From contig DVGW01000011.1 of assembly GCA_018712515.1 (NCBI GenBank), forward strand, positions 1 to 64,000: a stretch of DNA of 64,000 bases, given 5' to 3'. Both the position numbers and the translations under genes were made by a program. Below, piece after piece: positions 45,950 through 54,514 of the stretch (its first letter is position 1; every line of letters starts with the position of its first letter). The DNA comes from Aphodovivens avicola. Its GTDB lineage: Bacteria > Actinomycetota > Coriobacteriia > Coriobacteriales > Eggerthellaceae. The notes beneath the pieces were generated by a model. The model did no database searches. It was given only the letters and a program-made list of their open reading frames with translations, and was not told where the DNA came from.

Positions 45950-46996
45950 CTAGCGCAGCCTCTTGACGAACCAGTCCGCCATGCTGATCAGCAGATCGCG
46001 CGCCGTGGAGGGTTTCACCATGTCGACCAGGCGGTTCTTGGCGATGCTGGTGAGGTTCTCGGCGTAGTTGCGCGCGTACTCGATGCTGCCCGCCTCCTCC
46101 ATGATGGCGACCGCCTCCGCCAGCACGGCGGGATCCTTCTCCTTGGAGGACAGGATCTCGACGAGCCGCTCGCGTCGGGGGCTGTTCTGCAGCGCATGGA
46201 CGACGACGAGGGTGCGTTTGCCTTCGGTGATGTCGTTGCGGAAATCCTTCTTGGTGCTCTCCTCGGTGCCCACGAGGTTGAGCAGGTCGTCCTGGATCTG
46301 GAACGCGAGCCCGGTGTCCAGGCCGTAGTTGCGCAGCGCCTCGATCTCGGTCTCGGAACCGCCGCCGATGATGGCGCCCACCGCCAGCGGCACCGCGCCG
46401 GAGTAGTGCGCGGTCTTGTGCGTCGCCATGACGAGGTAGTCCTCGGGCGTGATGTCGTAGCGGCCGTCGCGCGCCCAGCCGATGTCGAGCGCCTGGCCCT
46501 CGATCGTGCGGCGCGTCATCTCGGTGAGCTCGGTGAGCACGCGCACCTTGGTCTCTGCATCCAGGTTGTCGTCATGCACGACCGTGCCGTTGACCAGGGA
46601 CAGCGCCAGATCACCCATGTTGATGGCCAGGCCGATGCCCTCGGTGAGGTGCAGGCACGGCTCGCCGCGGCGCAACTCGGCCTCGTCGGCGATGTCGTCG
46701 TGGATGAGGGCGGCGGTGTGGAAGTGCTCGATGGCTGCCGCCGCGCTCGTCGCGCGCTCCATGTCGCCGCCCACCGCCAGGCAAGCTGCGAAGCAGATCA
46801 GCGGACGATGACGCTTGCCGCCGTTTTTGCTGTACGCCTTCAGGGGATCGTAGAGGTAGCGATCCATATCGGGATGCGTGCCCGTGGGAAGGTAGGCGTT
46901 CACCAGCTCCCCTACGCGCTCCGCGTAGTAGTTGAGATATTCCTCGAACGAAGTGGGCGGATTCTCCACCGCTGCGATGATCTCGTTGATGTTCAC
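45950..46996 (-). CDS. Polyprenyl diphosphate synthase (trans-isoprenyl chain)
   Basis: A 348-residue trans-prenyltransferase. The first Asp-rich motif is in ALIHDDIADEAELRRGEP, the second in FQIQDDLLNLVG, and GGKRHRPLICFAACLAVGG holds the substrate Lys-Arg pair. It condenses isopentenyl diphosphate with allylic diphosphates to make geranylgeranyl- or longer chains for quinones or wall carriers. Chain length cannot be read with confidence. The start is GTG 46996, seven bases from GGGGAGA. Confidence 0.92.
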   Translation of the reverse strand: MNINEIIAAVENPPTSFEEYLNYYAERVGELVNAYLPTGTHPDMDRYLYDPLKAYSKNGGKRHRPLICFAACLAVGGDMERATSAAAAIEHFHTAALIHDDIADEAELRRGEPCLHLTEGIGLAINMGDLALSLVNGTVVHDDNLDAETKVRVLTELTEMTRRTIEGQALDIGWARDGRYDITPEDYLVMATHKTAHYSGAVPLAVGAIIGGGSETEIEALRNYGLDTGLAFQIQDDLLNLVGTEESTKKDFRNDITEGKRTLVVVHALQNSPRRERLVEILSSKEKDPAVLAEAVAIMEEAGSIEYARNYAENLTSIAKNRLVDMVKPSTARDLLISMADWFVKRLR

Positions 46997-47060
46997 GCTA
47001 ACGTCTCCCCCGTGCCTAAAGCGTCGGTTGAATGAATAGATGCTGCTCGGCCGCCTTATC

Positions 47061-47215
47061 CGCGGCGGCGCCTGCTGGTAGGAGCGGTGGGACTCGCGCT
47101 TTCGCTTCGCGAAACCGCACCCCTCCCTCGCAAGCTCGGTCGGGCGTTTGCCTGAAAACGCGCCACCGGCGCGTTTCCTCGACGGCAAACCACCTCATCG
47201 GTTCGAGTCCCACCG
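47061..47215. repeat. Partial copies of the tRNA-Leu 3' end
   Basis: Positions 47061-47096 repeat 47240-47275 (36 bp, one mismatch), which is the 3' end of tRNA-Leu, its CCA and the flanking bases, in the same orientation. At 47200-47215 a third piece, GGTTCGAGTCCCACCG, is the T-arm in the opposite orientation. Between them is a 9-bp hairpin (AAACGCGCC, 47156-47176). The set looks like scars of integration or a degenerate duplicated tRNA. Confidence 0.7.
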
Positions 47216-47254
47216 GGACATCCCCGAATCGGCCTTACCCGCGACGGCGCCTGC

Positions 47255-47339
47255 TGGTAGGAGCGGTGGGACTCGAACCCACAAGCCCGAGGGCGGAGGA
47301 TTTTAAGTCCCCTGCGTCTGCCAATTCCGCCACGCTCCC
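47255..47339 (-). tRNA. tRNA-Leu (UAA)
   Basis: An 85-nt tRNA with encoded CCA. The acceptor GGGAGCG pairs with CGCTCCT, the anticodon loop reads CTTAAAA with anticodon TAA between a GGGGA/TCCTC stem, a long variable arm follows (CGCCCTCGGGCTTG), and the T-arm is GTGGGTTCGAGTCCCAC. The long variable arm and anticodon identify leucine, codon UUA, a rare codon in this high-GC genome. Confidence 0.95.
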
Positions 47340-47543
47340 GTCTCGGCCAACAGCAGCTGTATATAGTACCAAATCGCGGCATCGCCTATTCCCGCGATGG
47401 GCGCAACGGGGCCTTTTCCACGGCGGCAGCATTTTTTCGCCCCATCAACTGGGGCGACGAACCGGGGAAAGCACGCCCGCCATCTCTGCTGCCGGAGTCT
47501 CCGCAGCCGCTGGAAGAAACGCCCGTTCCGTCGGAAAAGACGC

Positions 47544-48512
47544 CTACCACCGCTCGCCGCGGGCGAGGGCGGAAAGCGCGCCCTGCAGGATGTCGGTCTC
47601 GCTTGCCGTGTAGCCGTCGACCCCGGCAAGGCGGAGCACCTGCGACAGGATGACGAACCCGGCCACGATGACGGGTGCGCGCTCGGGATCGAGCCCCGTC
47701 ACGCCGCGGCGCTCGGCAAGCGGCATCGAAGCCAGGCGCGCGAGCTCCTCGTCCAGAACCGCGGCGTCGACGCGGTATCCGTGCACCTTCCCCGCGTCAT
47801 AGCGCTCCATGCCCTCGCGCACCGACACCGCGGTCGTCGCGGTGCCCGCGACCGCCACCACGCGCCGCCACGAAAGGCCGTCGTCCCCCAGCTGCTCGAA
47901 ATACGGCGCCATCTCGTCTTCGACCCACTGCGCCGCGCGCTCGAGCTCGTCGGCGGAGGGCGGATCCCCCGCCAGGAAGCGCTCGGTCATGCGGCGGCAC
48001 CCCACGTTGAACGAATGGGAGCGCGAAGGCGCGCTGCCTCCGCGCCCGGCGACGATCTCGGTGGATCCGCCGCCCACGTCGACCACCAGCAGATCCTCGC
48101 CCGCATAATCGAGCGAGGCGCCCGAGAAGGAAAGGCGCGCCTCCACGTCTCCGGGGATGATGCGCAGATCGACGCCGGCCCGAGCCAGACGGGCGATCAG
48201 CGCGTCTTTGTTCGCGGCGTCACGTGCGGCGGACGTAGCGAGCGCCGCGACCTCCACGGGCGCGCCCGCCGGCACCAGCTCGTCGAGCAGCGCCAGATAA
48301 CGCTCCACCGTCGCGGCGGCGCGCTCGATCGCATCAGGGGAAAGGGCGCCGGAGGCGTCAACGCCCTCGCCCAGGTTGACGATGGCGTATTCGCGCCGCA
48401 GCTCATGCAGGCGGCCGGACGCGTCGACGTCGGCGACCAGCATACGGCACGTCACGGTGCCCAGGTCGATGACGGCGTAGCGCCCCGCGCGGCACGCGTC
48501 GTCGCAGGCCAT
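47544..48512 (-). CDS. Ppx/GppA-family phosphatase
   Basis: A 322-residue exopolyphosphatase / pppGpp phosphatase of the actin-like ASKHA fold. Phosphate-1 motif AVIDLGTVTCRMLVADV is near the N-terminus; LATSAARDAANKD, the phosphate-2 motif VVDVGGGSTEIV and VAVAGTATTAVSV follow. The length matches the short actinobacterial type. The ATG overlaps the stop of the FtsB-like gene (ATGA), so the two are coupled, an order common in Actinobacteria (eno-ftsB-ppx neighbourhood). Confidence 0.93.
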   Translation of the reverse strand: MACDDACRAGRYAVIDLGTVTCRMLVADVDASGRLHELRREYAIVNLGEGVDASGALSPDAIERAAATVERYLALLDELVPAGAPVEVAALATSAARDAANKDALIARLARAGVDLRIIPGDVEARLSFSGASLDYAGEDLLVVDVGGGSTEIVAGRGGSAPSRSHSFNVGCRRMTERFLAGDPPSADELERAAQWVEDEMAPYFEQLGDDGLSWRRVVAVAGTATTAVSVREGMERYDAGKVHGYRVDAAVLDEELARLASMPLAERRGVTGLDPERAPVIVAGFVILSQVLRLAGVDGYTASETDILQGALSALARGERW

Positions 48513-49573
48513 CACTCGACCCCGAACAGCGGATCGAGGATGCCGGAGTACCACGTGTCGGGAGGATCGATGCTGTCGGCGGAGACGTTGGGCGGAATCG
48601 TCGAGCTCTCGTCGGACGAGTCGGTCACACCCGAGACGTTCACGGCCACCTCGCCCTTTTTGACCAGGCCGTACTGCTCGTGCGCGAGATCCTCCATGCC
48701 CGCATCGGACGAAAGGGTGTCGACGCTGCTCTGAAGCGCCTCTCCGCGCTCCTGCAGCGCGTTGTACTCGAGGGCGAGCGCGTCGCGCTCGCGCATCTCC
48801 TGGTAGTACTGCTGCGCTGGCTGGTAGAGGAACACGCAGACGAGCGCCAGGCAACCGACCACCGCGGCGGCGATGCGCATCTTGGGTCCGAACGTGAACC
48901 CCTTCTTCGCGCGGGAGCGGGACCCCTCGGCATCCGCCTCCGAAGTTCCCTGCATGCGCGACGCGCGGCGCTGGGACGAGCCCATCTCCCCCTTGTACAG
49001 AGCGGCGCGGGGGCCGCCCTCGCCCGATGCCGCAGCGCCTTCGGCGCCGAACACCTTGTCGGCCTTGCGCTTGGCGGCGGCGCGGCGGATCTTCTGAAGC
49101 GGAGAGGCCTTCTTGCCCTGCTCCTCCTCTTCGATCTCGCGCGCCTCCTCGCGCACCTGGGCGCGGCGCGCCGTCTCCTCGCGCAGGGCGCGCTCGTCGG
49201 GACCGTCGTACCATGAGGGGGCCGTGCGGCCGGCGGTCGATGCAGCGCGCGCCGTCATCCGAGCCGAGCCGGTCCCGCGGCGCGATGCCGCGGCGCCGCG
49301 CGAGGCGGACTCCGACGCGAGGGGAGCCTCTTCCTGGCGCGCATGGCGCGGCTGGCGGGACGAGGGCCGCTGCGATGCGCGCGCGGGGACCGCCGCGGAA
49401 TGCCTGCCCCGGTTGGAGGGGATGTTGAAACGCGCGTCGGCTCCGGGATCGAAATAGACGAGGGGACGCTCGGACGCCGAAAGCGCGTCAGTCTGCTCGC
49501 GGCGGGCGCGCGTGCGCGCGGCGCGCGAGCGTTTGGCGTCGTCGAAGGAAACGATGGAAGCTGTGCGGGTCAA
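48512..49573 (-). CDS. FtsB/DivIC-like septum formation initiator with long disordered N-terminus
   Basis: A 353-residue protein. The first ~225 residues are disordered and very rich in Arg, Ala, Ser and Glu. One membrane span (IAAAVVGCLALVCVFLYQPA, about 232-251) is followed by an extracytoplasmic coiled coil (YYQEMRERDALALEYNALQERGE-type) and the DivIC-like DLAHEQYGLVKKGEV. The order with ppx supports a divisome role. The start is TTG at 49573 with GGGG upstream, somewhat weak. The N-terminal tail is far longer than in FtsB. Confidence 0.85.
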   Translation of the reverse strand: MTRTASIVSFDDAKRSRAARTRARREQTDALSASERPLVYFDPGADARFNIPSNRGRHSAAVPARASQRPSSRQPRHARQEEAPLASESASRGAAASRRGTGSARMTARAASTAGRTAPSWYDGPDERALREETARRAQVREEAREIEEEEQGKKASPLQKIRRAAAKRKADKVFGAEGAAASGEGGPRAALYKGEMGSSQRRASRMQGTSEADAEGSRSRAKKGFTFGPKMRIAAAVVGCLALVCVFLYQPAQQYYQEMRERDALALEYNALQERGEALQSSVDTLSSDAGMEDLAHEQYGLVKKGEVAVNVSGVTDSSDESSTIPPNVSADSIDPPDTWYSGILDPLFGVE

Positions 49574-49643
49574 CGGGAAACGCCCCTATCTGCATCGTGG
49601 TTCGGTGGTGGTTCGAATAATGCCGGGCTAGATTGCGTTTTTT

Positions 49644-49661
49644 CTAACCTATTTAGGATAG
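49644..49661. promoter_or_regulatory. DtxR-type box upstream of the FtsB-like gene
   Basis: CTAACCTATTTAGGATAG is an imperfect palindrome close to the DtxR/IdeR consensus (TTAGGTTAGGCTAACCTAA as known for that family). It lies in an AT-rich gap 70 bases before the FtsB-like start and 90 bases after the DtxR-like gene. Iron control of the downstream operon, or binding linked to termination, is possible. Confidence 0.5.
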
Positions 49662-49749
49662 CACACGGACGCGCCGCCCCGAACCTTGCGAGTGATACTG
49701 AACGTATTGTTCACACCTGCGCCTGATCCGAGCACCCGATCCAGAGCGC

Positions 49750-50124
49750 CTAACCCAGATCCAGCGATTTGATGTAGGCGGTCCATTTCTCGAAGGAGTC
49801 GTCGCTGATGGCATGCTCCATGATGCACGCCTCCTCGTCGGCGCGCTCCTCGGGGATGCCGAGCACCTTGGTGAGGAAGGTGAACAGCAGATGATGGCGG
49901 TCCAGGATCGACTGGCCGTATTCGTATCCGTCGTCGGTGAGGGTGATATCGCCGTAATACGGCTGATCGACCAGGCCCTTCTCCTTCAGAGCATTGACCG
50001 CCTTGTTGACCGACGCCTTGGAGACGCCCATCTTCGTGGCGACGTCGACCGAGCGGATGGGCACATCGGTCCTGCCTCCCAGCATGACGATAGCCTCCAG
50101 ATAGTCCTCGTGAGATTTGGACAT
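49750..50124 (-). CDS. DtxR/MntR-family metal-dependent repressor
   Basis: A 124-residue regulator starting MSKSHEDYLEAIVML. The winged helix (VDVATKMGVSKASVNKAVNALKEKGLV-type) is followed by the metal-binding dimer domain with HHLLFTFLTKVLG, EERADEEACIMEHAIS; the Cys-x-x-Glu-His triad is that of DtxR/MntR-like proteins. There is no C-terminal SH3 domain, as in MntR and short iron regulators. Earlier TTG or GTG starts exist six codons upstream. The feo genes 1.5 kb away and nearby boxes argue for iron rather than manganese. Confidence 0.92.
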   Translation of the reverse strand: MSKSHEDYLEAIVMLGGRTDVPIRSVDVATKMGVSKASVNKAVNALKEKGLVDQPYYGDITLTDDGYEYGQSILDRHHLLFTFLTKVLGIPEERADEEACIMEHAISDDSFEKWTAYIKSLDLG

Positions 50125-50261
50125 CTTCTCCAAGGAGATCACCCTCTCTCGCCCACTCGCGAAACGCCCCTCGTTTATGCGTGTTTTTCATCCTATCACA
50201 CCTGATAGCATGGCGAACGCAGCGAAAGGCCGAGACATATCCCATCGATCGCCTTCGCGTG

Positions 50262-50294
50262 AATGAGAAAAAGGGACAGTCACTTTTTCTCATT
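50262..50294. repeat. Dispersed palindromic repeat (GGACAGTCA family)
   Basis: AATGAGAAAAAG (50262-50273) and its exact inverse (50283-50294) enclose the loop GGACAGTCA. GCCTTCGC (50251-50258) and GCGAAGGC further out add an outer stem. The loop is the inverse of the one at 9976. Confidence 0.75.
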
Positions 50295-50482
50295 CCGCAG
50301 CGAAGGCCGCCTGCTTCCCCTTTTTTTCTTCCACGCCGGCGGGCAACGCGCAGCCCGCCCTGCCCCTCGCTAGTCACGCAGGCATCGCGACTTCGCCTTG
50401 GCGGCGGTTGAGGGACCGACAGGAAACGTCAACCAAAGTACGGGCGACGCTGTCCACGTGCGATCAAAGGGGGATCGAGTGA

Positions 50483-50650
50483 GAAAAAGGAATGGCCGGC
50501 GAGGGAGAGGGGGAGACCCTCGCCGGCTTCAGTTGTGCGGTGACGAGGTCAGACGAGAGAGGAACCTTCACCGCCGGGTCAGCAAGAAGAGGGGCTTCAT
50601 CGGTGCGTCCGCTCCTTCATTCTTCATTCGGAACGTCCGCCCCGCTGACA
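50483..50650 (-). ncRNA. Candidate iron-regulated small transcript
   Basis: A strong promoter (50657-50685) would start leftward transcription near 50650. About 125 bases on, a perfect 11-bp stem (GCCGGCGAGGG, 50495-50505 with 50517-50527) is followed by TTTTT near 50483-50487, so an RNA of about 165 nt is likely. Inside, AAGGAG precedes an ATG at 50600 for a ten-residue peptide (MKPLFLLTRR); an earlier ATG would give 19 residues. It could be a small RNA, a short-peptide gene, or the 5' leader of the DtxR gene, which begins 340 bases further on. Confidence 0.5.
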
Positions 50651-50656
50651 GTTGTT

Positions 50657-50685
50657 ATATTAGGTTAACTCGCCTGTTAGGTCAA
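50657..50685 (-). promoter_or_regulatory. Near-consensus promoter overlapped by DtxR-like box
   Basis: On the minus strand TTGACC (50680-50685), exactly 17 bp, then TAATAT (50657-50662). The spacer and both hexamers are covered by TTAGGTTAAC and TTAGGTCAA half-sites. A metal-loaded DtxR protein bound here would block RNA polymerase, so low iron should switch it on. Confidence 0.7.
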
Positions 50686-50690
50686 GTAGT

Positions 50691-51194
50691 TTCCCAAGGT
50701 TTACAATTCCTCCACAACCGGCGCGCACCTCCCACGGCGCACCGCCGGCGACGCGCACCCATCCACACTGCACCACCGCCCCACCACAGCCGACTCGCAC
50801 CATCCGCACCGCAGCGCCGTCGCGGCGGCCCTTCCGCTTCGCGCCGACCCCGATCGCGCGCGATGCCGCATCCTCCCGATTCGCCCACGATCCGCAACCG
50901 CGCTAAATCGTCGATCTTGCCCGCTTCTCCCCCTTCGTCTGACCAAAACGCCCGATTTAGCGCGATCCCATTTTTGCCGATTTAGCACGATAAGCCTTTC
51001 ACCTGGCGTTTTCCAAACCTCCCCAACGCCAGATCCTCCTCCTGAAACGAAAAATCGCTCTAAATCGACCTTCCTTGCCAACGCTTGGCAAGTTCGAACG
51101 ATTTAGAGCGATTTGCGGGATCGACCCAGAGCTTTGCGGAATTGATCCAGAACTTTGCAGGATCGATCCGGGCCAAAGGTCAGCCGAAGCCGCG
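50691..51194. other. Gene-free stretch with repeated ATTTAG motifs and a large hairpin
   Basis: No gene is supported. Between 50895 and 51115 the motif CGATTTAG(A/C)GCGAT or its inverse occurs five times. Two copies form the outer stem of a long hairpin: AAATCGCTCTAAATCG (51052-51067) with 51099-51114, enclosing CTTGCCAA/TTGGCAAG (51074-51092). At 51120-51165 a CCAGAGCTTTGC-type unit is repeated with changes. The array is unlike the rest of the window. Confidence 0.55.
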
Positions 51195-51440
51195 CTACTT
51201 CCCTTTCGCAGCGCGCTCCATGTCGGCGACCATTTTGTCGACTGCCGAGCACGTCGGGCATCCGCCTTCATGGGCGCCGTCATGGCAGCCGCCTCCGGAG
51301 GATCCGCCGTGGCAGCCATCGCACGATCCTCCCGAATCGCAGAGCCCGCGCCCGATCATCCGCCGAACGGCGAGCACCACGAGCACCGCCAGGATCAGCA
51401 GCACGACCGCGGTTGAGAAGTTCATGTCGAGCGGAGCCAT
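51195..51440 (-). CDS. FeoB-associated Cys-rich membrane protein
   Basis: An 81-residue protein with one N-terminal membrane span (FSTAVVLLILAVLVVLAV) and a Gly/Cys/His-rich tail (CDSGGSCDGCHGG, GGGCHDGAHEGGCPTCSA). This is the pattern of the small Cys-rich proteins encoded beside feoB, thought to assist ferrous iron uptake. GGAAAGG precedes the ATG. It is the last gene of the feoA-feoA-feoB transcript direction. Confidence 0.88.
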   Translation of the reverse strand: MAPLDMNFSTAVVLLILAVLVVLAVRRMIGRGLCDSGGSCDGCHGGSSGGGCHDGAHEGGCPTCSAVDKMVADMERAAKGK

Positions 51441-51483
51441 CGAATAGCCTTTCCTTCCTTCTTCGGATCAGATACTACCATCC

Positions 51484-51517
51484 GGGATGCGGAAACGCTC
51501 GTCGTTTTCCGCATCCC
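51484..51517. repeat. Hairpin between feoB and the Cys-rich gene
   Basis: GGGATGCGGAAAC (51484-51496) pairs with GTTTTCCGCATCCC (51504-51517). It lies in the 246-bp gap of the feo operon and may regulate read-through. A second imperfect copy of the dispersed repeat (AAAAGCGACCGTCCTTTTTT-type) lies at 51642-51674, close to the feoB stop. Confidence 0.55.
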
Positions 51518-51686
51518 AAGGGAATGCCTCAAGCAGGGCGGCCGGATCGCGATGCGGAAAAGCGACTGCCCCTTCTTCGCAAGCGCTGGGCGGCGCAAGC
51601 GGCGGCGTCATCAGAAGCACCGCCGCCGGCACATCGTTCGAAACGAGGAAAAGCGACCGTCCTTTTTTCTCATTCCTTTTCCCCAT

Positions 51687-54035
51687 TTAGGCGGCGTTGG
51701 GCTCGGTGGAGAGCTTCTTCGCCTTCGCCTCGTCGTCGTATTTCGGCATGGGGCGGAACAGCTGGAACAGCATCGCGGCCAGCACGACGATGGCGACCAC
51801 CGTCCAGACGTTGAACGACACATCACCCGTGATCAGCCCGCCGAACTGGAAGAACATGAGCCCCACGCACCATGCGAACACGGTCATGTAGCCGATGGCG
51901 AACCAGGTCCACTTGGCGGACTCCATCTGGCGGCGGATCGTGCCGATGGCGGCGAAGCACGGCGCGCACAGCAGGTTGAACGCGCAGAACGCCATGATCG
52001 CGGGAGCCATGCCGCCCATCATCGCGGCGAACGTCGCCCACGTGGTGGGATCGGTCTCGCTGGCATCGAGGCTGGTGAGGATGCCCACCGTCGCCACGAC
52101 GTTCTCCTTGGCGACCAGGCCGGTGATGGAGGTGACCGTCGCCTGCCAATCGCCGAAGCCCAGCGGCGCGAAGATCCAGCTGATCGCGTTGCCCACGCCC
52201 GCCATCAGGCTGTACTGGATGTAGTCGGGGATCTCGGTGTCAAGCAGCCCGAACTGCCCCTCGTACATGCCGAAGTTCATGAGGAACCAGATGACGATCG
52301 TCGACAGGAAGATGATCGTTCCCGCCTTGACCACGTAGCTCTTGATGCGCTCCCACGTGGACATGAGTACCGTGCGGACGGTGGGCAGATGGTACGCCGG
52401 CAGCTCCATCACGAACGGAGACGCCTCGCCCGCGAACATGCGCGTCTTCTTGAGCATGATGCCGGAGACGATGATGGCAGCGACGCCCAGGAAGTAGAAC
52501 AACGGCGTGACCCACCAGGTGCCCTCCGAGTCGGCGCCGGCGATCGCGCCGAAAACGAGCGCGATGATCGGCATCTTGGCGCCGCACGGGATCATCGTGG
52601 TGGTCATGATCGTCATGCGGCGGTCCTTCTCGTTCTCGATCGTCTTGGTCGCCATGACGGCGGGCACGCCGCAGCCCGACGCGATGAGCATGGGGATGAA
52701 GCTTTTGCCCGACAGGCCGAACCGGCGGAAGATGCGGTCCATGATGAACGCGACGCGCGCCAGGTAGCCGCAGCTCTCCAAGAACGCCAGCAGCAGGAAC
52801 AGGATGATCATCTGCGGGATGAAGCCGATGACCGCGCCCACGCCGGCGACGACGCCGTCGACGACGAGGCTCTGCAGCCACGGCGCGCAGTTCACAGCCG
52901 TGAGCGCATCCGAGATGATCGGGGTCAGTCCGGGGATGAACAGGCCGAACTCGGAAGGATCGGGCTCCTGCTCGGCAAGCTGCGCGGCAAGCGCCTCATC
53001 CCCCGCCTCCTCGGCGGCGGCGAGCTCCTCCTCCCACGCTCCCACCGCCTCCTCGTAGGCGGCGCCGCCGGTGTAGAGCCAGCCGTCGCCCGAGATGCCA
53101 TCGTTGGCCCAGTCGGTCACCGGACCCGTGCCGATGGTGATGGCGAGCCAGTACACGAACGCCATGACCACGACGAAGATCGGGATGCCCAGCCAGCGGT
53201 TGGTGACCACACGGTCGATCTTCTGGGTGGTGGTGAGGCCCTTCACGGACTTTTTCACGCACGCGTCGGCGACGTGGGCGATGGAACCGTAGCGCTCGGA
53301 GGTGATGATGCTCTCGATGTCGTCATCCATCGCCTCCTCCAGCCCGTCGCGCACCGCGGCGATGGCTGCCAGATCGGCTTCGGGCAGCTTGAGGGCGTCC
53401 AGGGTCTTCTGCTCGCCCTCGAGCAGCTTGATCGCATGCCAGCGACGCACGGAAGCGGGAACCGCATCGCCCAGCACGTCGATGGTCTTGCCGACAGCCT
53501 CCTCGACGGCGGCATCGAAGCGCATCTTCGGAGCCGCAAGCGTGCCGGCGCGGGCGACCTCCACGGCCTTCCCGATCAGCTCGTCCAGGCCGCGGCCCTT
53601 GAGCGCCGAGGTGGGCACCACCGGGCAGCCCAGCTGCTCGGACAGCGCCGCGACATCGATCTTGTCGCCGTTCTTCTCGACGAGGTCCATCATGTTGAGC
53701 GCAACCACCACCGGAACACCCAGATCGACGATCTGCGTGGTCAGGTACAGGTTGCGTTCGAGGTTGGTGGCATCCACCAGGTTGATGACCGCATCCGGCT
53801 GCCCGTCGAGCAGGTAATCGCGCGTCACGATCTCCTCGGGAGAATACGGGGAAAGCGAGTACACGCCCGGCAGGTCCGTGATGGTCACGCTCTTGTCGCG
53901 GGTGTAGCGCCCCTCTTTCTTCTCCACGGTCACGCCCGGCCAGTTGCCGACGTACTGGTTCGCGCCGGTCATGCTGTTGAACATGGTCGTCTTGCCGCAG
54001 TTCGGGTTGCCGGCAAGGGCAATGCGCACGCTCAT
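51687..54035 (-). CDS. feoB: Ferrous iron transport protein B
   Basis: A 782-residue inner-membrane Fe(II) transporter with an N-terminal G-protein. G1 is GNPNCGKTT (residues 9-17), G3 DLPGVYSL, G4 NMMD, followed by the helical GDI region (about 170-270) and the FeoB core spans with the conserved cysteines in SGCGVPAVMATKT and LLCAPC. An acidic Ala/Glu insertion (about 335-365) sits in the first extracytoplasmic loop. The ATG at 54035 follows AAAGGA. Two feoA genes are upstream and a Cys-rich helper gene downstream. Confidence 0.96.
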   Translation of the reverse strand: MSVRIALAGNPNCGKTTMFNSMTGANQYVGNWPGVTVEKKEGRYTRDKSVTITDLPGVYSLSPYSPEEIVTRDYLLDGQPDAVINLVDATNLERNLYLTTQIVDLGVPVVVALNMMDLVEKNGDKIDVAALSEQLGCPVVPTSALKGRGLDELIGKAVEVARAGTLAAPKMRFDAAVEEAVGKTIDVLGDAVPASVRRWHAIKLLEGEQKTLDALKLPEADLAAIAAVRDGLEEAMDDDIESIITSERYGSIAHVADACVKKSVKGLTTTQKIDRVVTNRWLGIPIFVVVMAFVYWLAITIGTGPVTDWANDGISGDGWLYTGGAAYEEAVGAWEEELAAAEEAGDEALAAQLAEQEPDPSEFGLFIPGLTPIISDALTAVNCAPWLQSLVVDGVVAGVGAVIGFIPQMIILFLLLAFLESCGYLARVAFIMDRIFRRFGLSGKSFIPMLIASGCGVPAVMATKTIENEKDRRMTIMTTTMIPCGAKMPIIALVFGAIAGADSEGTWWVTPLFYFLGVAAIIVSGIMLKKTRMFAGEASPFVMELPAYHLPTVRTVLMSTWERIKSYVVKAGTIIFLSTIVIWFLMNFGMYEGQFGLLDTEIPDYIQYSLMAGVGNAISWIFAPLGFGDWQATVTSITGLVAKENVVATVGILTSLDASETDPTTWATFAAMMGGMAPAIMAFCAFNLLCAPCFAAIGTIRRQMESAKWTWFAIGYMTVFAWCVGLMFFQFGGLITGDVSFNVWTVVAIVVLAAMLFQLFRPMPKYDDEAKAKKLSTEPNAA

Positions 54036-54051
54036 ATCCCTTCCTTTCATA

Positions 54052-54069
54052 AGTTAACTAACACTAACC
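54052..54069 (-). promoter_or_regulatory. DtxR-like box before feoB
   Basis: GGTTAGTGTTAGTTAACT on the minus strand, 17 bases upstream of the feoB start, has two TTAG half-sites and the AGTTAACT octamer-like core also found at 50663 and 54866. It may allow iron control of feoB separately from feoA. Confidence 0.45.
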
Positions 54070-54138
54070 ACACTTCGAAAAAACGAGCGCCGCCGCGCTC
54101 GCATGCCAGGGAGGATCCCTGCGGATCGGTCGGCCCCG

Positions 54139-54375
54139 TCAGTCGACCAAGACGCACTCCGCTTCGCTTTTGCGCAGCGAGAGCTCGTACCCGCGCACCG
54201 TCACCTCGAGGGGATCCCCCAGAGGAGCGACTTTGCGCACGAACACCTCGACGCCCTTGGTGATGCCCATGTCCATGATGTGGCGCTTGAGCGCGCCCTC
54301 GCCTGCAAGGCGGCGGACCGTCGCCGTCTGCCCGATGGGCACATCGCGCAGCGTCTTCACAGAGGCTTCTGCCAT
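54139..54375 (-). CDS. feoA: FeoA-family protein
   Basis: A 78-residue SH3-like protein: TLRDVPIGQTATVRRL, then LKRHIMDMGITKGVEVFV and a final LRKSEAECVLVD. FeoA proteins bind FeoB on the cytoplasmic side and are needed for iron uptake. The ATG at 54375 is ten bases from GGAAGG. It is second in the feoA-feoA-feoB order. Confidence 0.92.
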   Translation of the reverse strand: MAEASVKTLRDVPIGQTATVRRLAGEGALKRHIMDMGITKGVEVFVRKVAPLGDPLEVTVRGYELSLRKSEAECVLVD

Positions 54376-54514
54376 TTCCACGTTTCCTTCCCTATCGTTT
54401 GCCTGCATCCATCGCATCGCCCGCGGAGCCCGCGCACCCATCCGGGTGCCGCGAGAACCGCAGGCGCCAGTGCCTTGATCGCCGCCCGTTCGGTGCGACG
54501 GGGCGCGCGGAGTC

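Noticed and set aside
47016..47629. Short frames over the tRNA-Leu region on both strands
   Set aside because: They are translations of tRNA sequence and its copies, a known source of false 'conserved hypothetical' proteins.
50398..50985. Plus-strand frame of 195 residues in the gap after the DtxR gene
   Set aside because: Composition is Arg/Pro-rich shadow-like, it crosses the terminator hairpin and promoter of the minus strand, and it has no recognisable content.
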